Source of the DNA: CAVVAL01 sp963740215
Lineage (GTDB): Bacteria; Actinomycetota; Actinomycetes; Mycobacteriales; Cryptosporangiaceae
NCBI GenBank assembly: GCA_963740215.1
Contig: CAVUDJ010000012.1
Span: 124,001 to 188,000 of the forward strand
Direction of reading: 5' to 3'
DNA: 64,000 nucleotides
This document shows positions 16,311 to 25,552 of this stretch, in pieces (positions within the stretch are counted from its first letter, which is position 1; every line of letters begins with the position of its first letter). Below the pieces are notes generated by a model. That model worked only from the letters and a program-made list of their open reading frames with translations, did no database searches and was not told the DNA's origin. The translations under genes and the position numbers were made by a program.

Positions 16311-17315
16311 ATGGCAGACATCACGCGCCGGCTCTTTCTCCGCCAGCTGCGCGGCACACCGACGACGCACGTCACGCACCTCGTGCGCGGAAAGGTGCGG
16401 CACCAGGGCACGGGGCTGACGTTCTGGTTCCGGCCGATCACCGCCGTGCTGTCCGAGGTCCCGATCGACGACCGCGAGCTGCCGCTCCTGTTCCACGCGC
16501 GCACCTGCGACTTCCAGGACGTCACCGTGCAGGCCACCGTGACGTACCGGATCACCGCACCCGAGACCGCGTCGACCCGCATCGACTTCAGCATCGACTC
16601 GATGAACGGCGCCTGGCGCGGCACCCCGCTCGACCAGATCGCCGGATCGCTCGCCGAACTCGCCCAGCAGCCGGCGCTCGACCTGCTCGCCGGCCTCACC
16701 GTCACCCAGGCTGTCACCGCCGCTGTCGGACCCGTGCGCGAACGGATCGCCGAGGCACTCGCCGCCGACGCGCGGCTCACCGAGGTCGGCGTCGAGATCG
16801 TCGCGGTGCGCGTCGTCGCGATCCGCCCCGAGCCGGAGCTGGAGCGCGCGCTGCAGACGCCGACGCGCGAGAAGGTCCAGGCCGATGCCGATCGGGCCAC
16901 GTACGAGCGGCGCGCACTCGCCGTCGAGCGTGAGCGGGCCATCGCCGAGAACGAACTGCAGAACAAGATCGAGCTGGCCAAGCGCGCCGAGCAACTGGTC
17001 GCGCAGGAAGGCGCCAACGCGCGGCGCCGCGCGGAGGAGAAGGCCGCCGCCGACCGGATCCAGGTGGAGGCCGAGGCCACCCGCGAGCAGACCCTCGCCG
17101 CGGCCCGCGCCGAGTCGCACCGGCTCGTCGGTGCCGCCGAGGCCGAGGCGGAGGAGGCACGCCTGGCCGCGGCCGCGAGCGTCCCGCAGGCGACGCTGTA
17201 CGCCCTCGCCGCGCGCGAACTCGCCGGTCAACTGCCGGAGATCGGGCAGCTCACGCTCACGCCGGACGTGGTGACCAGCCTGCTCACCAAGCTCAGCAAC
17301 GGGAACCGGGCGTGA
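16311..17315 (+). CDS. SPFH/band-7 domain protein
   Basis: 334 residues. Residues 15-190 show the SPFH fold (VRGKVRHQGTGLTFWFRP, VTVQATVTYRI, GVEIVAVRVVAI). Residues 190-290 are a long Ala/Glu/Arg coiled coil typical of flotillin-like scaffolds, and the tail is helical. No N-terminal membrane helix is visible, so any membrane attachment would be peripheral. ATG 16311 follows GGAGG. The stop overlaps a GTG (GTGA) that opens the 77-bp array, linking it to the downstream NAD-kinase-like gene. The cellular role is unknown. Confidence 0.85.
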   Translation: MADITRRLFLRQLRGTPTTHVTHLVRGKVRHQGTGLTFWFRPITAVLSEVPIDDRELPLLFHARTCDFQDVTVQATVTYRITAPETASTRIDFSIDSMNGAWRGTPLDQIAGSLAELAQQPALDLLAGLTVTQAVTAAVGPVRERIAEALAADARLTEVGVEIVAVRVVAIRPEPELERALQTPTREKVQADADRATYERRALAVERERAIAENELQNKIELAKRAEQLVAQEGANARRRAEEKAAADRIQVEAEATREQTLAAARAESHRLVGAAEAEAEEARLAAAASVPQATLYALAARELAGQLPEIGQLTLTPDVVTSLLTKLSNGNRA

Positions 17316-17744
17316 GCGAGCGATCCGAGCGCGGCCGCCGAGCGGAGCGAGGTGTGCCCGTGAGCGAGCGAACCGAGCGAACCGAGCAAGTACAGCGCGC
17401 CGCGAACGCGGCCGCCGAGCGGAGCGAGGTGTGCCCGTGAGCGAGCGAAGCGAGCGAACCGAGCAAGTACAGCGCGCCGCGAACGCGGCCGCCGAGCGGA
17501 GCGAGGTGTGCCCGTGAGCGAGCGAACCGAGCGAACCGAGCAAGTACAGCGCGCCGCGAACGCGGCCGCCGAGCGGAGCGAGGTGTGCCCGTGAGCGAGC
17601 GGAGCGAGCGAACCGATCGAGCACAGTGCGCCGCGAACGCGGCCGCCGAGCGGAGCGAGGTGTGCCCGTGAGCGAGCGGAGCGAGCGAACCGATCGAGCA
17701 CAGTGCGCCGCGAACGCGGCCGCCGAGCGGAGCAAGGTGTGCCC
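17312..17744 (+). repeat. 77-bp tandem array carrying repeated start signals and overlapping mini-ORFs
   Basis: Five full units begin at 17360, 17437, 17514, 17591 and 17668, each exactly 77 bp, after a shortened unit at 17312-17359. Every unit starts GTGAGCGAGCG, contains GAGCGGAGCGAGG and ends just before the next GTG. In each unit a 26-codon frame runs from the GTG to a TGA that overlaps the next GTG (GTGA). Because 77 is not a multiple of 3, each GTG is in a new frame. Units 4 and 5 differ from 1-3 at shared positions (ACCGATCGAGCAC), so duplication was stepwise. Confidence 0.9.
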
Positions 17745-18638
17745 GTGAGCCTGGCCCCGCGCGTGGTGGTCGTCTCGCGACACAGTGAGCGGGACGAGCT
17801 GATCGCCCGGCATGGCACCCGCGCCGCCGCCGAGTTCTACCTGCGTGGGCGTGGCCGCGACCTGACCGAGGTCGAGGCTCGGCACGGTGCCCTGGCTGGC
17901 GCGCTCGCCGAGGTGGGGCGGGCGATCCCCGTCGACTGGCGGCGCGGGCAGGTCGACCGCGCCGACCTCGACCGGTTCCTGTTCGCGCCAGAGGACATCG
18001 TCGTGGTGGTCGGTCAGGACGGGCTGGTCGCCAACGTCGCGAAGTACCTGGACGGGCAGCCGGTGATCGGTGTCGATCCGGAGCCGGATCGGAACCCTGG
18101 AGTTCTGGTGCCTTTCCGGGCTTCGCAGGTCGGCGCGCTACTCAGCGGTGTCGTGGCCGGCCAGGCGCGATTCGACGAGCGCGCCATGGTGGCCGCCAGC
18201 CTCGACGACGGGCAAGTGCTCATCGGGCTCAACGAGGTGTTCGTGGGGCACGCCAGCCACCAGTCGGCGCGGTACGTGCTGCGCACACCGGACGGGCAGA
18301 GCGAGCGGCACTCGTCGTCGGGCGTCATCGTCGGCACCGGCACGGGAGCCACCGGCTGGTGCGCGTCGATCGCGCACGACCGGAGCGCGGCGTCGCTGCT
18401 GCCGCCGGTGGACGCTGTGAGCCTCTGCTGGTTCGTCCGCGAGGCGTGGCCGTCACCGGCCACGGGCACCACGCTGACCGCCGGCATCCTCGCCGCCGGC
18501 GGTCAGCTGGAGCTCACCAGCGAGGGTGACCGGCTCGTTGCGTTCGCGGACGGCGTCGAGCAGGACCACCTGTCGCTCAGCTGGGGGCAGCGCATCACGA
18601 TCGGCGTCGCGGCGCGCCGCCTCAGGTTGGTGCGGTAG
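17745..18638 (+). CDS. NAD-kinase-fold (NAD(+)/NADH kinase family) protein
   Basis: 297 residues. The ATP-NAD kinase fold is recognisable from IVVVVGQDGLVANVAKYLDG (the GGDG motif reads GQDG) and GVIVGTGTGATGWCASIA (substrate/phosphate region). The altered GGDG makes canonical NAD kinase activity uncertain, and N-terminal residues 10-80 are unlike housekeeping PpnK. GTG 17745 is the last GTG of the tandem array; its ribosome region AGCAAGG is a one-base variant of the array motif. It probably forms an operon with SPFH. A sugar- or lipid-kinase-like variant activity is possible. Confidence 0.7.
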   Translation: MSLAPRVVVVSRHSERDELIARHGTRAAAEFYLRGRGRDLTEVEARHGALAGALAEVGRAIPVDWRRGQVDRADLDRFLFAPEDIVVVVGQDGLVANVAKYLDGQPVIGVDPEPDRNPGVLVPFRASQVGALLSGVVAGQARFDERAMVAASLDDGQVLIGLNEVFVGHASHQSARYVLRTPDGQSERHSSSGVIVGTGTGATGWCASIAHDRSAASLLPPVDAVSLCWFVREAWPSPATGTTLTAGILAAGGQLELTSEGDRLVAFADGVEQDHLSLSWGQRITIGVAARRLRLVR

Positions 18639-18656
18639 CGCCTGCGCCGCTTGCTG

Positions 18657-18720
18657 AATCGGACTGTTCGGGTATTGGTCCCCTAACCGGGCGCGCGATA
18701 CCGCCATTTCCCCGACAGTT
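18657..18720 (-). repeat. Intergenic palindromic element, subtype B, copy 2 (inverted)
   Basis: The reverse complement matches 49866-49929 at 58 of 64 positions with no gaps. It fills most of the 106-bp convergent gap between the NAD-kinase-like gene and the GTPase gene. Confidence 0.88.
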
Positions 18721-18744
18721 GGCGGCACAACGGCCGCGGCGGAC

Positions 18745-20415
18745 TTAGGGCTTCGCCAGTTCGGACAGGGCGTCACGGAGCTGGGCGTACGTGCGCAGTT
18801 CGGCGCGGACCGGCGCGAGGACACGTTCCCGCGCCACGGTCGTGACGGCCTCGTTCAACGCCGCCTCGGCCTTCGCCCGAGCCTTCCGCGCCCGGCGGGT
18901 GGCGATCGCACGGGCGATCCAGCCCAGGATCGGCGCCAGGAACAGGCCCGCGACCACTAGCAACGCAGGCACCCCGAGCACGCCGAGCTCCGGTGCGTGC
19001 GGCGCGGTGAAGCCCATGGTCGCGATCACCGACAGCGTGATCAGCCAGATCGCGCCGCCTACCAGCGCGATCAGCAGGAGCCACTGCAGCGCCCCGACGA
19101 ACCGCCACCAGAGCGGCATGCGGGCCAGGCCGAGATCGGTGCTGCCGACCGCGCGGTCGAGCGCGTCCAGCAGCCCGGCGCGGTCGGCGAGAGCGGCCCG
19201 GCGCGTGTCCGCCGGCCACGGCGCGGGAAGCCCATCGGTCGCAGTGTCCGACAGGTCGCGGACGGCCGTCTCGACCTGGGCATGCAGGACGGGGTGCGGA
19301 CGCTCCAGCGACGTGCGGGCCGGCGGGCCCTGCTCCAACTGGTCCGCAGAGCGCGGCATGTCCAGGTGGAGCCGCTTCAGCGGGTCCGGACGGATGGCCC
19401 TGGCGATCCACCGCGTCAGCGGCCAGCCAGTCGCGAGGTGCGCGCGGTGCCGGTACGTGCGCTCGACGGCTTCCCCGACCGCGGGTACGCCGGCCGCCTT
19501 GGACAGGGCCGAGCAGAGCCGCTTGACCGCTGCCCGGTCGATGTCCTCGCGCGCCTCCGGACCGGTGAGGTCGGACAGTTCGGCGTGGATGCCGTCCAGA
19601 TCGGCCGAGAGTCGCTGAGCCGCCGCCTCCTTCGCCGCCACCACCTCGGTGAGCAGCTGCCGCAGTTCGGCGAGCCCGTCGCCGCGGGTCGAGGAGGTCG
19701 CGAGGAGCCGAGCGTCCTGCAACCCGTCCGCGTCGAGGAGCCGGCGAAGGTCGGCGAGGCACTGGGTGGACTCCTCCGGCGACAGCTTGTCCACCTGGTT
19801 CAGCACCACGACGATCACCGCGGCATGGCGGCCGAGCGGGCGCAGGTACCGGGTGTGAACGGCCGCGTCCGCGTACTTCTGCGGATCCAGCACCCACACC
19901 AGCATGTCGACCAGCTCCACCAGCCGGTCGACCTCCAGGCGGTGCGCGACCTCGGTGGAGTCGTGGTCTGGCAGGTCGAGCAGGGCCAGGCCGCGCAGTT
20001 CCGCCTGGGTGTCGGCGTCGAGCGCGCTCTCGCGGGCGGTCTGGTGCCGGCGCGGGATCCCGAGCCAGTCGAGCAACTCGCCCGCGCCCTCCGGACCCCA
20101 GACGCACGCGTGCGGCGACCCCGTCGTCGGGCGGCGTACCCCGACCGCCGACAGCTCCAGTCCGGCGACCGCGTTGAACAGGGACGACTTGCCGCTTCCC
20201 GTGGCACCGGCCAGCGCCACGACTGTGTGGTTCGCGGACAGCGCGAGGCGCTCCGACGCCCGGCGCGCGATGTGCCGTGCCGGGCGCAGGCGAGCAGCGT
20301 CGACGCGATCCCCAGCGAAGTTCAGAACCTTCTCGAGCGCGCGCAACCGGGGCGCGAGTCCACCGCGTTCCGCACTGCTCTCCGACTTCTTCGCCCGGGT
20401 GGGGACAAGGCTCAT
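18745..20415 (-). CDS. Membrane-associated dynamin/Era-like GTPase, second of a pair
   Basis: 556 residues. G1 is ALAGATGSGKSSLFNAV, G3 DLPDHDS and G4 VLNQVDKL, all in the first 210 residues; a helical middle region follows, with two membrane helices near 430-490 (LLLIALVGGAIWLITL, VPALLVVAGLFLAPILGWI) and a basic coiled-coil tail. Paired large GTPases of this kind are conserved in actinobacteria with no assigned role. ATG 20415 overlaps the TGA of the preceding GTPase gene (ATGA), so the two are translationally coupled. Confidence 0.82.
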   Translation of the reverse strand: MSLVPTRAKKSESSAERGGLAPRLRALEKVLNFAGDRVDAARLRPARHIARRASERLALSANHTVVALAGATGSGKSSLFNAVAGLELSAVGVRRPTTGSPHACVWGPEGAGELLDWLGIPRRHQTARESALDADTQAELRGLALLDLPDHDSTEVAHRLEVDRLVELVDMLVWVLDPQKYADAAVHTRYLRPLGRHAAVIVVVLNQVDKLSPEESTQCLADLRRLLDADGLQDARLLATSSTRGDGLAELRQLLTEVVAAKEAAAQRLSADLDGIHAELSDLTGPEAREDIDRAAVKRLCSALSKAAGVPAVGEAVERTYRHRAHLATGWPLTRWIARAIRPDPLKRLHLDMPRSADQLEQGPPARTSLERPHPVLHAQVETAVRDLSDTATDGLPAPWPADTRRAALADRAGLLDALDRAVGSTDLGLARMPLWWRFVGALQWLLLIALVGGAIWLITLSVIATMGFTAPHAPELGVLGVPALLVVAGLFLAPILGWIARAIATRRARKARAKAEAALNEAVTTVARERVLAPVRAELRTYAQLRDALSELAKP

Positions 20416-23017
20416 CGGTTCGCCTCCTCCGCAGCATCGGGCGCCGGGGCCTTGTCGCCACCGTTCGGGGAATCGGCCTTCGCCGCCGGCGCCCGCTTGA
20501 CCGGATCGGCCTTCGCCGCCTCGGCCTGCGATGTCGCAGCCTTGGGTGTCACGGTCTCAGGGATCGTAGGTGCCTCGGTCTTCGGTGCGTTCGCCGTCGC
20601 GGGCTTGCCCGCCGGCTTGGTCACAGTGGACCTGGTCGCCGGGCGGCGAACAGGCTGAGGTTTCTGGTTGGTCGCCGGCGTGGCGTCGGCCTTCGGGGCG
20701 GCGTCGCCCGGTGCCGCGGCGTCGCCGGCAGGCTTCGGGGCGGTGTCGGGCTTCGGCTCCGCGGCTGGTTTCGCCTCGGCGGCCGGCTCCGGTTCGCCAG
20801 CGGGCTCGGCACCGCCTGCTGCCTTCGGCTCGGCGGGTGCCTTCGGATCGGCGGGTGCCTTCGGATCCGCCGGTGCCTTCGGATCGGCGGGTGGCTTGTC
20901 CGCCGCAGCGGGCTTCGTCGCGGCCGGAGGCTTCGTCGGCTTCGAGGGCGGTCCGGACTTGCTCGCCGCCTGGTTCCGCGCCGCGCCCGCCTTCTTGGCG
21001 GCGGGCCGCCCGCTTGGGGCGGTGGTCGGTTCGGCCTTCTTCGGCGCCACGGTCGGACCGGCGAGCGGCTGGATCTTGGGGGGTTCTTCAGCGGGCGCGG
21101 AGGCCGCTGACGGAGCCGGTTCCTCTTGAGACGAGGGTGCTGTAGAAGAAGGCTCTTCGGCACCGGGCGGTGGTTCGCCGGTGGACGGGCGCTGCCCCGA
21201 ACCGGCGTCGACCATGCGCTTGCGCGCCGCCTCGGCCACCATCGCGCTGGCCCGCAGCCGCGTGGGCACCTCGGGGTCGGCGGCGACCTCGTCGAGCGCC
21301 GCCGAGTAGCGCGCCTCTTCGCCGGCCAGCACGGCCTCGACCCGGGTGACCAGGTCGGCTCGGGCGCGGTCGGCGAGCTGCCGCACGGCCTGGTCGCCGA
21401 AGATCGCTTCGAGCAGCTTCTGCGAGAGGACGGTGGTGCCGCCGGCGACGGCGACCTCCAGGCCGGTAAGGCCGTGCGTGCTGGCGAAGACGGCGATCAT
21501 CACGACCAGGCCCGTCGCGTTGACGCCGTACGCGCCGACCCGGGCAGCGGTGCGCTTCGAGGCGCCTTCGGTGCGGACCATCTCCAGCACCGAGCCCTGC
21601 CAGTCACGGACGAGCCGCTCGACCTCGCCGGCCAGTGCGGGAGAGTTGCGACCGAGGTCGCCCTCGGCGGAGTCGAGCAGCGCGACGCCAGCCGGACGCG
21701 TGCGCCACGACGCTGGCAGCATCGTCGGCGGCCTGCTCGGCGGCGGACGGTGATCAGCTGGGTCACGCCCGACTCCAGCGCGACCTTGAGCTGCGACGCG
21801 CGCGGCGGGCGGCCGGAGATCGCGGCGGTGAGCCGGTCACGGAGGCGGCCGACGCGGTTCTCCAGCGCGCGCAACAGATCGCCGGTGCCGACGAACTCCT
21901 GCCAGCGCGCCAGCATCTCGCCACGGAGCAACGCGCCGTCGGAGATGCCGGTGCTGACGTGGGACACCGCCGCGGCGTAGGCGGCGCGAGCCGAGGCGCG
22001 CAGCTCCTCGACCGCCGTGGCCTGGTCGTCGCTGGCGTCGGCCAGTTCGGACGCGCGCGGCCACACGCTGGTGAGCGCCCCGTCGAGGGTCTGCCGGACC
22101 ACCGCCGCACGCTGCTCCGCCGAGGCCGCCAGCCCGGTGAACCAGACCTGCAGCGGACCGATGATCGGCTCGGGCAGCAGCCCGGCCTCCAATGTGGTCT
22201 CCGGCAGGACGAAGAGGGTGGGGTCCTTCACGCCGTGGTCACGCAGCATTTCGCGAAGATGACCGCTGACCTCGTGCTCGACGCCCGGCGGCACGCGGTT
22301 GAGGACCATCGCGAGCGCCGTGCCTCGCTCCTGCGCAACGTTGAGCAGATCCCACGGAACGGCATCGGCGTAACGGGCGGCGGTGGTGACGAAGAGCCAG
22401 AGGTCGGCGGCGGCGAGAAGTTGCTGGGCCAGCTCGCGGTTGGCCTCGACGACCGAGTCGATGTCGGGCGCGTCGAGGAACGCGAGGCCCGCGGTGAGCG
22501 CCTGCGACGGCGCGAGGTGGAGGGTCTGGTGATTGCCAGTGGCGCCAGTCGTACGGGAAAGCCCTGGCAGGACGTGACTTTCGCTGAACCACGCAGCATC
22601 GTCCGGGTGGCAGACCAGCACCGGCGAACGCGTAGTCGGGCGGAGCACGCCGGCCGGGCTCACAACCGTCCGCACCAGACTGTTGACGAGCGTCGACTTG
22701 CCGGCGCCGGTCGACCCGCCAACGACCGCGAGCAGCGGCGCGTCCAGCTGCTTCAGCCGTGGCAGAACGTAGTCGTCCAGCTGGTCGACCAGGGCGCGGG
22801 CGGAGCGAGTGGCTTCGTCAGCTCCTGGCACCTTTACGGCGAAACGGGTTGCTTCGACAGCATCGCGGAGCGTGATCAGCGACTCCGCGAGCGCGCTCTC
22901 AGGGGTTTGGGGCGCAGTCGCTTCCCGCTCCTGGCCACTCGGGCCCGAGTGTTCGCCGTCCCCTACCGGCGGCGCTGCCGGCTGTTCGACGTCCTGCCCC
23001 TCCGTCGTCACACGCAC
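20412..23017 (-). pseudogene. Dynamin-like GTPase with Ala/Pro/Lys-rich tail, two apparent frameshifts
   Basis: The 5' part encodes a GTPase domain (G1 VVGGSTGAGKSTLVNSLV, G3-like FLDAPDIDSV, G4-like LNRVPPG). Reading continues into a helical membrane part (AYGVNATGLVVMIAVFAS, FGDQAVRQL) in another frame, then a low-complexity tail with ADPKAP repeats. Continuity is restored by skipping one base near 21744 and one near 21708, giving ITV-AAEQAADDAAS-V-WRTRPAG. Two extra bases within 40 bp in an otherwise intact gene suggest sequencing error, though true decay is possible. GTG 23017 is chosen behind GAGAGG. The restored product would be about 868 residues, upstream in the GTPase pair. Confidence 0.7.
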
Positions 23018-23076
23018 AGCCTGCCTCTCGATCGGCCCCGGCACAATCAGGGCGCGCACCGACGCGAAGACGTCGG

Positions 23077-23093
23077 GAGTGGACAGACCACTC
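23077..23093. promoter_or_regulatory. Palindrome GAGTGG-N5-CCACTC upstream of the GTPase pair
   Basis: A perfect 6-bp-arm palindrome lies 60 nt upstream of the first GTPase start and is the only clear symmetry in the 173-bp gap to the DDAH gene. Candidate operator. Confidence 0.35.
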
Positions 23094-23190
23094 ACGCAGC
23101 TCCGCGTGCCCGCCCCGCCGGACACCGCAGGTTACCTCGCGCACCGGCCGCGCCAGGCAGATCGTCCGGATTAAGGCCCGAACGGTGGAA

Positions 23191-24066
23191 TCAGGCTCGC
23201 AATTCGGCTGTGCAGCACTTCAGGCTTCCGCCGCCCTTGAGCAATTCGGACAGCTCGACCGGCACCGGGACGTAGCCGCGATCGGCGAGAGCGCCGCCCA
23301 GCTCCACGGCCTCGGCGGGCAGGAAGACGTGCCGGCCGTCACTCACCGCGTTGAGCCCGAACGCCAGCGCATCGGCCTCGGTGGCCAGCACGGAGTCCGG
23401 GAAGAGCCGCTGGAGCACCCGCTGCGAGCCAGTCGAGAACGCCGCCGGGTAGTAGCAGACGGTGTTGTCGTCGAGGACGAACAGTGCGGTGTCGAGGTGG
23501 TAGAAGCGCGGATCGACCAGGCGCAGCCCCACGACCGGCCGGCCGAGCACGTCCTGGGCCTCGGCGTGCGCACGCTGCTCGGTGCGGAAGCCGTGGCCGG
23601 CGAGGATCAGGCCGGGCCCCGGAACGTAGGTGAAGTCGCCCTCACCCTCGTTCACGAACTCCGGCTCGACAACATCTGACCAGCCGTGACGCGGGTACCA
23701 GGCGCGGTGCGCGGCCGCCTCCGCCGACCGTTGAGGGTATGCGAACTTCGCGCCGTAGACGATGCCGCCGACGCTGAACGCGCCGTTCGCCGCGTACACC
23801 ATGTCCGGCAGGCCAGCCTCGGCGTCGAGCACGTGGACGGTGTGGCCGTGCGCCAGGTACGCGTCGCGCAGACCCCACCACTGCGCCACCGCCTTACCTG
23901 TGTCGACCGGCGTGTTGACGTCCATCCATGCGTTGATCGCGTACTCGACCGTGAAGAACTCCGGCGGGCACATCAGGAACGTCCGGGTAGTCGCTTCGCG
24001 CGCAACAGTCGTCTCCTCGACCGGCGACGCGGTCAGCGTCAGCGAGGGGACGAGCGTTGCTGTCAT
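23191..24066 (-). CDS. ddaH: Dimethylarginine dimethylaminohydrolase-like amidinotransferase
   Basis: 291 residues of the guanidino-modifying (pentein) superfamily. The N-terminal FLMCPPEFF, MVYAANGAFSVGG, FYHLDTALFVL (catalytic His) and the C-terminal Cys in GGSLKCCTAELR match DDAH/arginine-deiminase-like enzymes, which hydrolyse methylarginine or arginine to citrulline. Length agrees with DDAH. ATG 24066 follows GGGAGGT. The divergent Lrp gene probably controls it, as is common for arginine/ornithine catabolic genes. Confidence 0.82.
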   Translation of the reverse strand: MTATLVPSLTLTASPVEETTVAREATTRTFLMCPPEFFTVEYAINAWMDVNTPVDTGKAVAQWWGLRDAYLAHGHTVHVLDAEAGLPDMVYAANGAFSVGGIVYGAKFAYPQRSAEAAAHRAWYPRHGWSDVVEPEFVNEGEGDFTYVPGPGLILAGHGFRTEQRAHAEAQDVLGRPVVGLRLVDPRFYHLDTALFVLDDNTVCYYPAAFSTGSQRVLQRLFPDSVLATEADALAFGLNAVSDGRHVFLPAEAVELGGALADRGYVPVPVELSELLKGGGSLKCCTAELRA

Positions 24067-24190
24067 GGCGACCTCCCGGTAGGCAACGGCGCAGGTAGGC
24101 GTAGGGCGACGCGGTGAGCGCGCCGCCCGAGAACGAAAGCCTAGGGACCTGGTGACGCAGCGACCAGCCTGCTTCATTGCTGCCAACGGG

Positions 24191-24196
24191 TATTTT
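24191..24196 (+). promoter_or_regulatory. -10 box of the Lrp gene (leaderless)
   Basis: TATTTT ends 7 nt before ATG 24204 and no Shine-Dalgarno is present, so transcription should begin at or next to the start codon. Confidence 0.6.
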
Positions 24197-24203
24197 GTTG
24201 CGC

Positions 24204-24659
24204 ATGGACGACATCGATCGGAAGATCATTGCGCTGCTGTGCGAGAACTCACGACGATCGTTCGCCGACATCGGATTCGCGGTGTCGCTGTCGGCCCCGG
24301 CGGTGAAGCGCCGGGTGGACCGGCTACGCGAGACCGGAGTGATCACCGGCTTCACCGCGGTGGTCACGCCCGACGCGCTCGGCTGGACGACCGAGGCCTT
24401 CATCGAACTGTTCTGCGCCGGGCGTACCTCGCCGGGCGAGATCCAGGCAGCCGTACGGCAGCTCCCGGAAGTCGTGGGCGCCTACACGGTGTCGGGCGGT
24501 GCCGACGCGATCGTGCACCTACGCGCTGCCGATATCGCCCACCTGGAACAGGTGCTGGAGCGGCTGCGCGGTGAACCGTTCGTCACCCAGACCCGCAGCA
24601 TGATCGTGCTGTCGCGCCTGGTCGATCGGCCGGGGGTGTCGGAGACGCCGAGCACCTGA
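24204..24659 (+). CDS. Lrp/AsnC-family transcriptional regulator
   Basis: 151 residues. The N-terminal HTH (MDDIDRKIIALLCENSRRSF, SAPAVKRRVDRLRETGVI) is followed by an effector-binding RAM domain (VVGAYTVSGGADAIVHL). It is divergent from the DDAH gene, 137 bp apart, which suggests local control in response to an amino acid. The start was moved nine codons in from the first ATG because of the -10 box at 24191 and family length. Confidence 0.88.
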   Translation: MDDIDRKIIALLCENSRRSFADIGFAVSLSAPAVKRRVDRLRETGVITGFTAVVTPDALGWTTEAFIELFCAGRTSPGEIQAAVRQLPEVVGAYTVSGGADAIVHLRAADIAHLEQVLERLRGEPFVTQTRSMIVLSRLVDRPGVSETPST

Positions 24660-24665
24660 GCTTCT

Positions 24666-24703
24666 GCGGTTGGATCGCTCCCTGGAGGGCGCGATCCAAC
24701 CGC
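24666..24703. terminator. Bidirectional hairpin between Lrp and DUF6319 genes
   Basis: A perfect 13-bp stem (24666-24678 with 24691-24703) and 12-nt loop lie between convergent genes, 6 nt past the Lrp stop. No long T-run. Confidence 0.75.
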
Positions 24704-24753
24704 GACCCGGGCTGGCGTGCGGCCCGGCTACCGACCGATGCGACCCGGCCCGT

Positions 24754-25422
24754 CTACAGCTCGCGGAGGTCGGCGAGTGCGGCCTCGACCTCGGCCAGTT
24801 CGCGGCGCAGCCGCTCGGCCTGCTGCTCGGCGTCGACGCGCGCAGCCTCCACGATCTCCTCGACCACGGCCTGCACCGGCGGCGCGTCGAGCAGGCTGAC
24901 CATTTTCAGCGCCTCGGAAGCGCGCACAGGCGTGCTCTTGACCAGTGCCTTCGCGCCCTTGTGCGCCTGGACGGCCCAGTGACCGTCCTCACAGGACAGC
25001 GTGATCGTCAGCTCGGGGCTGCGCTTCACGACGGACGACTTGCGGGCGGCCGGCTTGGCGGCGGGAACGGCGGCTGCGGCCTTCGCCGGTTCCGGCGCCT
25101 TCTCGGGAGCGGGAGGAGCTGCGGGGGTCCACTGCGGAGCTTCGATGGTCGTGACCTTCTGTGCGGCGACCTTGACGGGCGCTGGCTTCGGGGGGAACTG
25201 CAGGTCGGTGGGGGCGAACGGCAGCTCGTCCTTGCCGAACCGCACCACCACCCATTCCTCGGATACGTTCGGATCCTCCAGCCGCATGACCTGGCCGGTC
25301 TTGCCGGCGATCTGGCCGGCGGCCGCCGTGAAAGTGATCTTCGGCTTGCGACCCGCCTCCACCGCTGCGCGCAGCGTCTCCAGATCAGCCGCGGACATTC
25401 CGACCTTCGTGCGCGTCGCCAT
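24754..25422 (-). CDS. DUF6319-family protein
   Basis: 222 residues. A conserved N-terminal module (LRAAVEAGRKPKITFTAAAG, QVMRLEDPN, EEWVVVRFGKDELPF) is followed by an Ala/Pro/Lys linker, a second module (LTITLSCEDGHWAVQAHKG) and a C-terminal coiled coil. This pattern matches DUF6319, an actinobacterial family of unknown function. ATG 25422 follows GGAGGAG. It stands alone. Confidence 0.72.
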   Translation of the reverse strand: MATRTKVGMSAADLETLRAAVEAGRKPKITFTAAAGQIAGKTGQVMRLEDPNVSEEWVVVRFGKDELPFAPTDLQFPPKPAPVKVAAQKVTTIEAPQWTPAAPPAPEKAPEPAKAAAAVPAAKPAARKSSVVKRSPELTITLSCEDGHWAVQAHKGAKALVKSTPVRASEALKMVSLLDAPPVQAVVEEIVEAARVDAEQQAERLRRELAEVEAALADLREL

Positions 25423-25540
25423 CACCACTCCTCCGAACACCACCGCGGGAACTTGATGCTTCCTACCAGGCACCACCGACAGTTCAGGCACCGGCTGCTC
25501 TTTGTGCGTCCGCCAATAGGGCCCTACCGATGGATGCTCC

Positions 25541-25546
25541 TAGGCT
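25541..25546 (+). promoter_or_regulatory. -10 box of the alcohol dehydrogenase gene (leaderless)
   Basis: TAGGCT ends 6 nt before ATG 25553; no ribosome site is present. Confidence 0.6.
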
Positions 25547-25552
25547 CGGGAT

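Noticed and set aside
17312..17744. CRISPR array
   Set aside because: Units are contiguous with no unique spacers and contain reading frames and start signals; no cas genes are present.
15549..17885. A long minus-strand reading frame running from the Nudix gene through the SPFH gene and the 77-bp array
   Set aside because: It is the Nudix frame extended upstream by lack of stops in GC-rich DNA; the real start is ATG 16235 with a ribosome site, and the rest lies antisense to SPFH.
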